The notes below the pieces were generated by a model, which saw only the letters and a program-made list of their open reading frames with translations, ran no database searches and was not told the origin of the DNA. A stretch of 64,000 nucleotides of DNA, taken from positions 362,707 through 426,706 of the forward strand of contig NZ_KV917380.1 of the NCBI RefSeq assembly GCF_002019765.1. Reading direction: 5' to 3'. A program made the position numbers and the translations under genes. Positions 39,384 through 53,293 of the stretch are shown piece by piece. Origin of the DNA: Shouchella oshimensis (GTDB lineage: Bacteria > Bacillota > Bacilli > Bacillales > Bacillaceae_D). Position 1 is the stretch's first letter, and every line of letters starts with the position of its first letter.

Positions 39384-39413
39384 TTGTATGAATAGGTGCT
39401 TTTCAGGTAAAAT
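39384..39413 (+). promoter_or_regulatory. Sigma-A promoter for upp
   Basis: TTGTAT (39384-39389), an 18-base spacer and TAAAAT (39408-39413), about 50 bases before upp. Confidence 0.6.
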
Positions 39414-39464
39414 CGTTCAGAGTGTGTCGAGAAATGACGATTTTTTAAAAAGGAAGTGACTAAA

Positions 39465-40094
39465 ATGGGTAAGGTTCATGTACTTGATCATCCACTAATA
39501 CAGCATAAGTTATCGTATATACGAGATAAGACAACAGGCACTAAAGAGTTTCGGGAGTTAGTGGATGAAGTGGCGGCGTTAATGGCATTTGAAGTAACAA
39601 GAGATTTGCCGTTAGAGGATGCAGACATTGAAACACCTGTAGGACCAGCACGTGTAAAAAAACTAGCTGGGAAAAAACTTGGTTTGATTCCAATTTTGCG
39701 TGCAGGGATTGGGATGTCTGATGGAATTTTAAATATGATTCCAGCGGCTCGGGTTGGTCACGTAGGTCTTTATCGTGATCCAGAAACATTTAAACCAATC
39801 GAGTACTATGTAAAACTTCCAAATGATATCGAAGAAAGAGAACTTCTAGTAATCGATCCAATGCTGGCAACAGGTGGCTCTGTCGTCGAAGCCATTAACA
39901 GTTTAAAAAAGCGCGGCGCAAAAAATATGCGCTTGATCTGTTTAGTAGCGGCACCTGAAGGCGTTCAGTATGTACAAGAAGAACACCCAGATGTTGATAT
40001 TTATCTCGCGGCTCTTGATGAAAAATTGAATGAAAAAGGATACATCGTACCTGGGCTTGGTGATGCAGGCGACCGACTATTTGGTACGAAATAA
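39465..40094 (+). CDS. upp: Uracil phosphoribosyltransferase
   Basis: Converts uracil and PRPP to UMP. The 209-residue protein matches B. subtilis Upp in length and sequence ([15 protein letters not shown]) and has the PRPP loop [18 protein letters not shown] 39465 is preferred to GTG 39456, because AGGAAGTGA serves the ATG. It is monocistronic, with its own promoter and terminator. Unlike in B. subtilis, a protease gene and a repeat separate it from the atp operon. Confidence 0.96.
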   Translation: MGKVHVLDHPLIQHKLSYIRDKTTGTKEFRELVDEVAALMAFEVTRDLPLEDADIETPVGPARVKKLAGKKLGLIPILRAGIGMSDGILNMIPAARVGHVGLYRDPETFKPIEYYVKLPNDIEERELLVIDPMLATGGSVVEAINSLKKRGAKNMRLICLVAAPEGVQYVQEEHPDVDIYLAALDEKLNEKGYIVPGLGDAGDRLFGTK

Positions 40095-40108
40095 AACAAA
40101 AAACCGTT

Positions 40109-40141
40109 AAAAGAAGAGGGGCTAGTCCTCTCTTCTTTTTT
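40109..40141 (+). terminator. Terminator after upp
   Basis: AAAAGAAGAGGGG pairs with the downstream CCTCTCTTCTTTT, followed by T residues. Confidence 0.85.
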
Positions 40142-40205
40142 GTATAAAAACCTAGCTTCATTTGCATACTAATCGATACGACAAGCAGTAGGGGAGACGT
40201 AACGT

Positions 40206-42479
40206 ATGACGAAACGAGGTACAGTGTATCGGTTATTGCTCGGAATCCTGAGTGTTCTTATACTCTTGCAAGGTTTGAGTATGGCGATGGGGGTGAACGG
40301 AGTAGCCTTGGCAGCGGAAAACCAACAACCGACTATAGACAGTAGTAAAAGAGTCGTTATAGTATCGGCGTCTGGTGATGTGAATCGAGCTGTTGACGTT
40401 GTAGAAAACCGTATTTCTTCAGCAACGATTAGAAATATTTATGAGAATGTGTACGGTGGATTCTCATTAGAAATCGCTGAAAAAGACATTGAGCGTCTAA
40501 AGCAATTAAGCGTTATTGCCCGCGTAGATGATGTGGCTCATTACCAGCCAAGTCTTGAAGGAAGTATCCCTTTTATCGGTGCAGGGGACCGTTTAATGGA
40601 TAAACAAGACGGGAAAGAGCGCCTCTTAACTGGTAAAGGCGTAAAAGTTGGTGTGATCGATACAGGTGTGGATTACAAGCACCCTGATTTAGAGGCGAAC
40701 TATCGGGGTGGCTACGATATAGTCGATCAAGACGATGATCCGATGGAAACAAAGAAATCACAAGGGGAGCCGACATTGCATGGCACACATGTGGCAGGCA
40801 TTATTGCTGCTAATGGACGGATAAAAGGGGTTGCGCCAGAAGCTGAAATTTACGCATACCGGGCTCTTGGACCCGGTGGGCAAGGAACGACAGAGCATAT
40901 ATTAGAAGCCATTGAACGAGCGTTTAAAGATGATGTCGATGTGATCAATTTGTCATTAGGGAATACGGTTAATGGACCTGACTGGCCAACGAGTTTAGCT
41001 CTTGATCGAGTCGTAGAGAAAGGCATTGTTGCAGTAACGTCAAATGGAAATAGCGGACCGAGTATGTGGTCTGTTGGTTCGCCAGGGACTTCTACGAAAG
41101 CCATTTCTGTTGGTGCTTCTTTGCCACCTGTTGAAGTGCCAGTTATTAATGTAAATGGCTTAAAAGATGAATTAACGTTAACCCCAATTCTAGGTGCGAA
41201 AAGTTGGCAACTAAAAGCGAGCTTTGAACTGGTGGATGTCGGGCATGGACTATTGACAGACTATAAAGGAAAAGATGTTAAAGACAAGCTTGTGCTCATG
41301 AAAAGAGGGCGCTCAAATTTTGCAGAGAAATTAGCGCTTGCCTCAAAAGCTGGAGCGAAAGGAGTTCTTATTTACAACAATTTAGAAGGAGCTTTTGCAG
41401 GAGCCGTAACAGAACCTATCCCAATTACAGGAGCAACTCTATCGAAAACGGAGGGTGAGGCGCTTCGATCGCTATTAAAACAACGGAAGCATAAAGTGAA
41501 AGTGGATACCCAGTATAAAGTGAAACAAGACTTAATGGCTCCTTTTAGCTCTAGAGGTCCGGTTACAGAAACATGGGAAATCAAACCGGATCTTGTTGCT
41601 CCTGGTGTAGCAATTCAAAGCACCGTTCCGAAAGGCTATTTAGATTTAAATGGAACAAGCATGGCAAGTCCACATGTGGCTGGAGCGGCAGCCTTGTTGA
41701 TTGAACAACATCCAGATTGGAGTCCAGAGCAAGTAAAATCTGCATTACTTAACTCTACAAAGCGTTTGCAAGATGAACAAGGAAAAGAATATCTGCCGTT
41801 TGAACAAGGGGCAGGTCGTTTGCAAGTGGATAAAGCCATTCAGACTCGTACCCTTATATCACCAGCAACCCTCTCATTTGGTGAACTTGAAAAAGGTGAG
41901 GGTGTGGTGGAAAAAGAGGTGACCATCTCTATAGAAAACATCAGCAAATCCACAAAGGAGTATACCATTGATCCGCCAATTGGTGAGGTAGACGGTATTT
42001 CCTGGGAATTTGAAGAAAAAGTAACGGTTAAGGGTCAGTCTAAAAAAGCATTTACTCTTCAAGCAACCATCGATCAACATGCGATTCAAAAAGGGTTACA
42101 CACAGGCTACATTGCTGTTCGGGATAAGGATGAAGATATTCATCTCCCGTACATGCTTTTTATTGAGGAACCAAATTATCCTCGAGTGATGGCCTTTCAA
42201 ATGGCACACAGCGATAAAGCAAACGGCTACTATTACGAATACTATTTACCAGGTGGAGCAGAAGAATCAAGTGTTCATTTATTTGACCCAGATACATTGG
42301 AATTTGTAGCGACAATTATTGAAAACCAAGATCAAAGCAGAGGAATGGTAAATGGTGAGATAGACAATTTACAAGTAGCACCAGGTCGTTACAAAGCACT
42401 TATTTATGCAAAGAATGAAGGAAAAACAGATATTCTAGAAGCCATGATCCATATTGGAGAGGAATGGATTGGCCCGTAA
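40206..42479 (+). CDS. Secreted subtilisin-like serine protease (Vpr type)
   Basis: A 757-residue exported protease. A signal peptide (1-37, ending VALAA) and an inhibitor-I9-like propeptide (about 46-115) precede the S8 domain with the triad Asp152 (VIDTGVD), His192 (HGTHVAG) and Ser485 (GTSMASPH). A PA domain (about 320-430) is inserted before the serine. A C-terminal beta-rich region of about 220 residues follows. Architecture matches the minor extracellular protease Vpr. It lies between upp and the atp operon, a place where I know no protease in B. subtilis, so it may have been relocated or acquired. Confidence 0.9.
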   Translation: MTKRGTVYRLLLGILSVLILLQGLSMAMGVNGVALAAENQQPTIDSSKRVVIVSASGDVNRAVDVVENRISSATIRNIYENVYGGFSLEIAEKDIERLKQLSVIARVDDVAHYQPSLEGSIPFIGAGDRLMDKQDGKERLLTGKGVKVGVIDTGVDYKHPDLEANYRGGYDIVDQDDDPMETKKSQGEPTLHGTHVAGIIAANGRIKGVAPEAEIYAYRALGPGGQGTTEHILEAIERAFKDDVDVINLSLGNTVNGPDWPTSLALDRVVEKGIVAVTSNGNSGPSMWSVGSPGTSTKAISVGASLPPVEVPVINVNGLKDELTLTPILGAKSWQLKASFELVDVGHGLLTDYKGKDVKDKLVLMKRGRSNFAEKLALASKAGAKGVLIYNNLEGAFAGAVTEPIPITGATLSKTEGEALRSLLKQRKHKVKVDTQYKVKQDLMAPFSSRGPVTETWEIKPDLVAPGVAIQSTVPKGYLDLNGTSMASPHVAGAAALLIEQHPDWSPEQVKSALLNSTKRLQDEQGKEYLPFEQGAGRLQVDKAIQTRTLISPATLSFGELEKGEGVVEKEVTISIENISKSTKEYTIDPPIGEVDGISWEFEEKVTVKGQSKKAFTLQATIDQHAIQKGLHTGYIAVRDKDEDIHLPYMLFIEEPNYPRVMAFQMAHSDKANGYYYEYYLPGGAEESSVHLFDPDTLEFVATIIENQDQSRGMVNGEIDNLQVAPGRYKALIYAKNEGKTDILEAMIHIGEEWIGP

Positions 42480-42495
42480 TGAGGAGTGTAGTGAA

Positions 42496-42770
42496 GAGGC
42501 TGGGACAAAAGTAGATAGACAGACCAAAATGACGAACATTCCTGAAAATAGGAACGTTCGTCATTTGTTTTATATGAAAATGAGCGGAAGGAGAATCCGA
42601 AGACTCCTGGGGGATCAGCACGTGTCTGAAGACTCTGGAGTGGCGGTTTTTCACGGAGGAGGCTGAGGCCGTGTCCCCGGAAAGCGAAGGATTCTCCTGT
42701 AGCGGTGCTACTCAGCATATTTTAGACTATTCGTCTTTTCAAATACTACTTTTCGTTATGTCCCAGCCTC
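42496..42770. repeat. Structured intergenic repeat with inverted ends
   Basis: The element is bounded by GAGGCTGGGAC (42496-42506) and its exact complement (42760-42770). Inside lie a long hairpin (42527-42566; AAATGACGAAC paired with GTTCGTCATTT) and a larger stem from GGAGAATCC (42590-42598) to GGATTCTCC (42689-42697) enclosing GC-rich sequence with CTGGGGGA and GTGTCCCCGG. Similar sequences recur between genes in many Bacillaceae as I remember them. It carries no plausible gene and has no obvious target duplication. Function unknown. Confidence 0.75.
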
Positions 42771-43030
42771 TTTCTTACGCTTGTGCGAGTTTGTATTCAA
42801 ATGAATAGACGAGTAGAAGGTCATAACTGGAGTAGAAAGTCAATGTTTATGCTTAGTAGAAATGGTTTTAATGTTAAGGAAAGGTAAAAGTTTTGTAAAG
42901 ATAAAGAGATATAATACATACTCAAAGTACCGTACTTAAACGACTCTCCTCTACTTCGCGGTTTTTTTTGACAGTTATGTGAACAATCAATCCCCATTTT
43001 TAAACTCTTTTGAGATTCTTTCAAAATTCG
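42771..43030. other. Intergenic region before the atp promoter
   Basis: About 260 AT-rich bases between the repeat and the atp promoter. I see no gene, strong promoter or terminator. An ORF on the minus strand here is a shadow of atpZ and the gap. Confidence 0.5.
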
Positions 43031-43059
43031 TTGACAGAGGAAAGTAGCTATTGTACGAT
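43031..43059 (+). promoter_or_regulatory. Sigma-A promoter of the atp operon
   Basis: TTGACA (43031-43036), a 17-base spacer and TACGAT (43054-43059). Transcription would start near 43066, which supports the downstream atpZ start at 43134. Confidence 0.8.
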
Positions 43060-43133
43060 TACTAAGGGTTACCATGATAAGGGTTACATATGCGATTGTA
43101 GTGGCTTTCACTCTAATGAGAGGGGCTATTTCA

Positions 43134-43359
43134 TTGTCGAAACAAAGTAAGAATCCAATGCGAGCGTTCATGCTAGTTTCAACCATTTTATCATGCGTGA
43201 TTGGAGGTACGGTCGGAGGCTTATTTTTAGGGATATGGCTGGATAAGCTATTGAACGCAAGCCCAGTCTTCTTAATCATATGCCTATTAGTTGGAATGTT
43301 AACGAGTATATACAGCATTTCCAAAGTTGTTCAGCCATTTTTAGGAGACGATAACGAAG

Positions 43360-43370
<11 letters not shown>
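43134..43370 (+). CDS. atpZ: AtpZ, atp operon membrane protein
   Basis: A small two-helix protein of 78 residues (SKQSKNPMRAFMLVSTILSC, then FLGIWLDKLL) at the head of the atp operon. AtpZ precedes atpI in alkaliphilic Bacillus and has been linked to Mg2+ or Ca2+ handling and ATP synthase assembly. I prefer TTG 43134, with GAGAGGGG eight bases upstream, over ATG 43074, which would lie almost at the transcription start and has a weaker site. It overlaps atpI by 11 bases. Confidence 0.8.
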
Positions 43371-44519
<1,149 letters not shown>

Positions 44520-44554
44520 TACCTGCCTTGGCTTATTCCCGAGGCGATTTATAA

Positions 44555-44821
<267 letters not shown>

Positions 44822-44850
44822 CAAGAAGTCAATAATCGTTCAACATTGAG

Positions 44851-44884
44851 AGGCGATAGCGTTCTTTTCTAGAACCTCTCGCCT
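44851..44884 (+). other. Intercistronic hairpin between atpE and atpF
   Basis: AGGCGA-AG-GTTC pairs with GAAC-CT-TCGCCT around a T-rich loop. It could protect the atpE message or reduce readthrough and so help set the excess of c over b. Confidence 0.55.
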
Positions 44885-44926
44885 TTCCTTATGTAAGGCT
44901 GATTTTTGAGAATAAGGGGTGTAAAA

Positions 44927-45421
44927 ATGAACTTAGGTGATTTTGGTTGGGGTACGGTCCTTTTCCAACTTATTGGATTTGGTCTACTCTTATGGCTACT
45001 GTCGAAGTTTGCATTAAGACCGCTTCTTGGTGTTATGCAAAAGCGTCAAGACATGATTAACGATCAAATTGATTCTGCTGAACGCAACCGTAAAGAGTCA
45101 GAGAAAATGATCGAGGAACAAAAAGAGGAACTAAAACAAGCACGTGTAGAAGCACGTGAATTGATTGAAAACGCCAAAAAAGTTGGCGAGCAGCAGGGCA
45201 AAGACCTTGTCCGCGAAGCAAAAGCTGAAGCAGAACGGATTCAGCATCAAGCACTTGCTGAAATCCGTAATGAAAAAGAACAAGCTGTTACGGAATTACG
45301 TGAACAAGTCGCTTCTTTATCTGTCTTAATTGCGCAGAAAGTGATTGAAAAAGAACTGGATGCAAGTGAACAAGATAAGCTTGTTCAAGACTATCTTAAA
45401 CAAGCGGGCGAAGAGCTATGA
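44927..45421 (+). CDS. atpF: ATP synthase subunit b
   Basis: Peripheral stalk subunit of 164 residues: one N-terminal membrane helix (about 8-28) and a long charged coiled coil (about 38-150) that reaches delta on F1. ATG 44927 (MNLGDFGWG) behind AAGGGGTG is chosen over an upstream TTG. The stop overlaps the atpH start (ATGA). Confidence 0.95.
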   Translation: MNLGDFGWGTVLFQLIGFGLLLWLLSKFALRPLLGVMQKRQDMINDQIDSAERNRKESEKMIEEQKEELKQARVEARELIENAKKVGEQQGKDLVREAKAEAERIQHQALAEIRNEKEQAVTELREQVASLSVLIAQKVIEKELDASEQDKLVQDYLKQAGEEL

Positions 45422-45963
45422 GCAACAAAGCGGTAGCCAATCGTTACGCTGTTGCTCTTTTTGAGTTAGGTGTATCCAAAGGTCAAGCGAATGAATACGA
45501 ACAGGATTTAGCCTTAGTAAGAGACGTGTTTGTTCAAACACCGGAACTGCTAAAGGTACTTGAAACACCAGGACTTTCTCAAGAGAAAAAGGCTCAGGTC
45601 ATCAAGCAGTCGTTTCAAGGAAATGTACAAGAGACAACGTTAGCGCTTTTACTGACGCTAGTCGAAAAGAATCGCTATACCACGATGCCAGAACTACTTT
45701 CAGAGTATAAGAGATTAAATAACGAACTTAAAGGAATCGCTGAAGCAACTGTCTACTCAGCGAAACCAATCAGTGATTCAGAAAAAGAACAAGTTGCAGT
45801 TGTTTTTGCACCTAAAGTAGGCAAACGCTCTTTAGAGGTCACAAATGTTGTACAAGAACAACTCGTTGGTGGAATAAAAGTCCGTATTGGCGATCGTGTA
45901 TACGATGGCAGTGTAAAAGGACAGCTTGATCGCCTTGAAAAAGGGATTCTTGCAGGGAAGTAA
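45418..45963 (+). CDS. atpH: ATP synthase subunit delta
   Basis: Links the b stalk to the top of F1. 181 residues with the N-terminal helical domain (NKAVANRYAVALFELG) and the C-terminal signature GGIKVRIGDRVYDGSVKGQLDRL. Translation is coupled to atpF by a 4-base overlap. Confidence 0.95.
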   Translation: MSNKAVANRYAVALFELGVSKGQANEYEQDLALVRDVFVQTPELLKVLETPGLSQEKKAQVIKQSFQGNVQETTLALLLTLVEKNRYTTMPELLSEYKRLNNELKGIAEATVYSAKPISDSEKEQVAVVFAPKVGKRSLEVTNVVQEQLVGGIKVRIGDRVYDGSVKGQLDRLEKGILAGK

Positions 45964-45984
45964 CAATTTGTCAGTTAGGGGTGA

Positions 45985-47505
<1,521 letters not shown>

Positions 47506-47529
47506 GTTATTTTCTTAAGTTTTGCTTAG

Positions 47530-49851
<2,322 letters not shown>

Positions 49852-49855
49852 AAAA

Positions 49856-49887
49856 GAAAGGGAGCGGTTAAACCGTTTCCTTTTCTA
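49856..49887 (+). other. Intercistronic hairpin between atpD and atpC
   Basis: AGAAAGGGAGCGGTT can pair with AACCGTTTCCTTTTCT. A weak terminator or message-stabilising structure before the last gene of the operon. Confidence 0.5.
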
Positions 49888-49911
49888 AGCTAGCCGACGA
49901 GGAGGGGTTCT

Positions 49912-50313
49912 ATGAATACCGTGCAAGTAAGTGTCGTAACTCCAGACGGTGCAGTATACTCAAGTGATGCTGAGCTGGTTGTTGTGAAGACAACAGAAGG
50001 GGAGCTTGGAATTAAAGCAAAGCACATTCCCCTCGTTTCTCCGCTTACGGTTGGAAGGGCTCGTTTTTTGAAAGACGGCAAAGAAGACCAAGTATCAGTC
50101 AGCGGTGGATTTATTGAAGTTCGTCCAGACCAAGTGACCATACTAGCCGAGACTGCAGAAACACCAGAGCAAATTGATACGGAACGCGCTGAAAAAGCGA
50201 AGAATCGTGCAGAAAAACGCTTAAATGATGACAGTGCCCATATTGATAAAGCACGTGCAGAAGCGGCTTTAATGAGAGCTGTTACTCGTCTTAGTGTTGC
50301 TAAAGCAAAATAA
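49912..50313 (+). CDS. atpC: ATP synthase subunit epsilon
   Basis: Regulatory subunit of the central stalk, 133 residues: an N-terminal beta-sandwich ([31 protein letters not shown]) and two C-terminal helices rich in Ala, Glu and Arg. Last gene of the operon, followed by a strong terminator. GAGGAGGGG precedes the ATG. Confidence 0.96.
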   Translation: MNTVQVSVVTPDGAVYSSDAELVVVKTTEGELGIKAKHIPLVSPLTVGRARFLKDGKEDQVSVSGGFIEVRPDQVTILAETAETPEQIDTERAEKAKNRAEKRLNDDSAHIDKARAEAALMRAVTRLSVAKAK

Positions 50314-50315
50314 AT

Positions 50316-50362
50316 AAAAAAATCACCAGACTGTTGATCATCAACAGATGGTGATTTTTTTT
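50316..50362 (+). terminator. Terminator of the atp operon
   Basis: AAATCACCA-CTGTTGAT pairs with ATCAACAG-TGGTGATTT, followed by eight T residues. Confidence 0.92.
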
Positions 50363-50699
50363 GTTTGATACGATCGTAAGCATGAAGTTGTACAAATGAC
50401 CGTATTAGGCATATACTCCAAAAAGAAGATTGTGCGCAGTATTGTATGAAAAAAACTCTTGTTAAAAAAAGGATGTTAGAAAACTACCGGATAAGGGTAA
50501 AGTGTATATGAATGCGCTTTACATGAAGATCATTCTAAACTGTAACCAAATCTTCATTTTTTGTTATGAAAGTGGAATGAATTCCTTAACGAAAGCGGTA
50601 GCTTTTTATGCGTAAATCCGTTATCATTGAAAATGGATTGCGAACTTTTAGCTTGACTTTTTGTTTGCCCGGGATTGAATAGGAAATGAGGTCATAAGG
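50363..50699. other. Intergenic region with an orphan terminator-like hairpin
   Basis: About 340 bases between atpC and ywzB. ATGAAGAT (50523-50530) pairs with ATCTTCAT (50550-50557), followed by six T residues, with no gene ending nearby. A possible promoter for ywzB (TTGACT near 50653) precedes that gene. No convincing ORF. Confidence 0.5.
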
Positions 50700-50933
50700 T
50701 TGACAAGCGATTTAGGTTTGGAAGCATTTATACATATTCTATTAAATCTCCTCGGTTTAGTCATAGCATGGTGGGCGTTACAATCGTTTCGCTTTGATTT
50801 GTTCGTGAAAAATCCAAAAAGTACCCAAGCCACTGTTTTAAAAGTGTTAGTGGCAATTACATTGGGACATTTACTTGCTCGTTTTTTTATTGAGTATGCC
50901 CAAGCTGTTCGGTACCTACCTTATCTTTTCTAG
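50700..50933 (+). CDS. ywzB: DUF1146 membrane protein (YwzB)
   Basis: A 77-residue protein with two membrane helices (about 10-28 and 44-64). The WWALQSFRFDLFV segment and the final YLPYLF match YwzB. The start is TTG 50700, supported by a GAGGT about 9 bases upstream. It lies between the atp operon and ywmB, as in B. subtilis. Function unknown. Confidence 0.8.
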   Translation: MTSDLGLEAFIHILLNLLGLVIAWWALQSFRFDLFVKNPKSTQATVLKVLVAITLGHLLARFFIEYAQAVRYLPYLF

Positions 50934-51035
50934 TAAAAAAAAGTCATAAGAACCTTTGTTTTTTATGTATGCTTTTTCTGCTTCAGGTAAAAATGGTAGT
51001 AAGAAAACCTTTTGGTCCTGGAGGGGAATGTTGAT

Positions 51036-51791
51036 ATGAATAAAGTGTATTCTGTCTGTTTTCTATTGCTTATCGTTGTTTTCTGTAGCGTGTTATTTGC
51101 TTTTGAGAAAGATACTTTAGGAAAAGAAGATACATTTTATCATCAAATGAATGCCTTTAACGACCTTGTTGAGAAAAATAAAATGACAATGACAGATTGG
51201 CAAGTCCGCATAAAAAATCAAAGCGAACATGTAGATAATTTTTATACTCAGCTAGACCAGTTCGAGAAGGAATATCCTGAATTTGAACGTGCTTCTTTGG
51301 AAGAAAATAAAAATTATGTTCATGTCACGTTTATAAATGGTGATTATGAGGAAACGTTACTGGAAAAAGTTAAATGGATAGTGTCGTCAACAACAAAAGG
51401 TTACAAAATAGAAAAAACGTATGAGCTCCTTTCAAATGGAAATGGTGAACTCAAAAATCAACAATTGTTTAAAGATCGATTAAGTACATTAGGTTTTGAT
51501 TTACAATCGTCTATGTTGTTTTATGAAGTAAAGGCAGAATTGGACGATACGCCTCAAGATTTAATGATTGAGGCTGAACATTTCGTAAGTCAATTAGGCG
51601 CGACCACATTAGAGGGCCTAGAAGAAAAAACGTTTGTATCTATCTCTGCATATCATAAAGGATGGACCAATGGTATTGCGACAAATGATGATAAAGAGAT
51701 GAACGTTCAAATCGCATTACGCGAAAATCAAGAGTTGGGCTCTAGAACAACAGTAACTTTTGGAACGCCTATAATTACGACTGAATATTGA
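51036..51791 (+). CDS. ywmB: YwmB family exported protein
   Basis: A 251-residue protein with an N-terminal signal or anchor (about 5-22) and an extracytoplasmic domain; the family is structurally TATA-binding-protein-like. Position between ywzB and murA identifies it as YwmB, of unknown function. ATG 51036 with GGAGGGG nine bases upstream is preferred to TTG 51012. Confidence 0.8.
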   Translation: MNKVYSVCFLLLIVVFCSVLFAFEKDTLGKEDTFYHQMNAFNDLVEKNKMTMTDWQVRIKNQSEHVDNFYTQLDQFEKEYPEFERASLEENKNYVHVTFINGDYEETLLEKVKWIVSSTTKGYKIEKTYELLSNGNGELKNQQLFKDRLSTLGFDLQSSMLFYEVKAELDDTPQDLMIEAEHFVSQLGATTLEGLEEKTFVSISAYHKGWTNGIATNDDKEMNVQIALRENQELGSRTTVTFGTPIITTEY

Positions 51792-51832
51792 TAATATAGA
51801 AGAGACAAATATCAGACGCGGAGGGGAATACG

Positions 51833-53131
51833 TTGGAAAAAATCATTGTCCGTGGCGGCAACAAGCTGCACGGCTCCGTGAAGGTAGAGGGTGCAAAGAA
51901 CGCCGTCCTACCTGTAATAGCAGCATCAATTCTAGCGGAAAACGGAAAAAGTGTTATCGAGGAAGTACCATCTCTTACAGATGTTTATACAATGAAAGAA
52001 GTTTTGACAAATTTAAACGTAGCAGTTGATTACGAAGATGGCCGTTTCGTTGTTCATGCGGATCGTACGCTTAAAACAGAAGCACCATTTGAATACGTTC
52101 GTAAAATGCGAGCATCTTTCCTAGTAATGGGTCCTTTACTTGCACGTGTTGGTCGCGCAAGAATTGCATTACCTGGTGGATGTGCCATTGGATCACGCCC
52201 AATTGAGCAACACCTAAAAGGGTTTGAGGCGATGGGTGCAACAGTTGAAATTGGAAATGGTTTCATTGAAGCGCGCATTGATGGAAAGCTTCAAGGAACA
52301 AAGATTTATCTTGATTTTCCAAGTGTTGGTGCAACAGAAAACATTATGATGGCTGCTGTTCTTGCAGAAGGAACAACAATCATTGAGAATGTCGCGGAAG
52401 AGCCGGAAATTGTTGATTTAGCCAATTATTTAAACGCAATGGGTGCGAAAGTAAGAGGCGCTGGCACAGGCGTTATTAAAATTGAAGGTGTAGCTGCACT
52501 TCATGGTGCGGTTCACTCAGTTATTCCTGATCGTATTGAAGCAGGGACATTCATGGTAGCTGCTGCTATTACAGGTGGAGATGTGTTTGTTGAAGGTGCC
52601 ATTGCTGAGCATATGCGTCCCCTTGTAGCAAAAATGCGCGAAATGGGTGTAGAGATCCAAGAAGGTGAAACAGGACTACGTGTTATTGGTCCTGAAGTGC
52701 TTAAGGCTGTTGATATTAAAACAATGCCTCACCCAGGCTTCCCAACAGATATGCAAGCACAAATGATGGCGTTGCTTATCCGAGCTGAGGGTACAAGTGT
52801 AGTAACTGAAACGGTTTTTGAGAATCGTTTTATGCACGTTGAAGAGTTCCGTAGAATGAACGGAAATATTAAAATTGAAGGCCGTTCTGCGATTGTATCT
52901 GGTCCTACGTCTTTACAAGGTGCAGAGGTTGGTGCAACAGACTTACGTGCTGGGGCGGCATTAGTTATCGCAGGATTAGTAGCTGATGGATATACTCGTG
53001 TTACAGAATTAAAGCACTTAGATCGTGGCTACGTTGGTTTAACGGAGAAACTTAAAGCATTAGGTGCTGATATTGAACGAGTGGAAGAGCAATTAGAGAA
53101 TGAATTTGAAAAAACAGCAGAATTGCTATAA
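51833..53131 (+). CDS. murA: UDP-GlcNAc 1-carboxyvinyltransferase, primary
   Basis: First committed step of peptidoglycan synthesis. The 432-residue protein has Lys22-Asn23 and the active-site Cys117 ([11 protein letters not shown]). TTG 51833 is the start, set by GGAGGGG at 51820-51826. It sits before spoIID like murAA of B. subtilis; a second paralogue is encoded at 22181. A terminator follows. Confidence 0.96.
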   Translation: MEKIIVRGGNKLHGSVKVEGAKNAVLPVIAASILAENGKSVIEEVPSLTDVYTMKEVLTNLNVAVDYEDGRFVVHADRTLKTEAPFEYVRKMRASFLVMGPLLARVGRARIALPGGCAIGSRPIEQHLKGFEAMGATVEIGNGFIEARIDGKLQGTKIYLDFPSVGATENIMMAAVLAEGTTIIENVAEEPEIVDLANYLNAMGAKVRGAGTGVIKIEGVAALHGAVHSVIPDRIEAGTFMVAAAITGGDVFVEGAIAEHMRPLVAKMREMGVEIQEGETGLRVIGPEVLKAVDIKTMPHPGFPTDMQAQMMALLIRAEGTSVVTETVFENRFMHVEEFRRMNGNIKIEGRSAIVSGPTSLQGAEVGATDLRAGAALVIAGLVADGYTRVTELKHLDRGYVGLTEKLKALGADIERVEEQLENEFEKTAELL

Positions 53132-53189
53132 GCCTGTATTTCCGGGGAAATAGTGAATTCTTGTCGTTTTGCTGGGATTTAAGTCGAAG

Positions 53190-53215
53190 AAGCACACCAT
53201 TTGGTGTGCTTTTTT
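53190..53215 (+). terminator. Terminator after murA
   Basis: AGCACACC pairs with GGTGTGCT around ATTT, followed by T residues. Confidence 0.9.
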
Positions 53216-53293
53216 GCTGTGAAAGAACGTCTTTTTTATTACTTGAGTACATAGTCTTTAAAGTAAGTAATTGTCTAATGTAGGAGGAATGCC

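Noticed and set aside
42404-42718. ORFs on both strands inside the 42.5-kb repeat
   Set aside because: Open frames arise from the GC-rich palindromic sequence; no ribosome-binding site, and the minus-strand ORF runs into the protease gene.
42496-42770. Insertion sequence or complete transposon
   Set aside because: Inverted ends exist, but there is no transposase and I see no flanking direct repeat. A non-autonomous element remains possible.
42821-43324. 167-residue minus-strand ORF opposite atpZ
   Set aside because: It is antisense to atpZ and the atp promoter and has no recognisable domain or ribosome-binding site.
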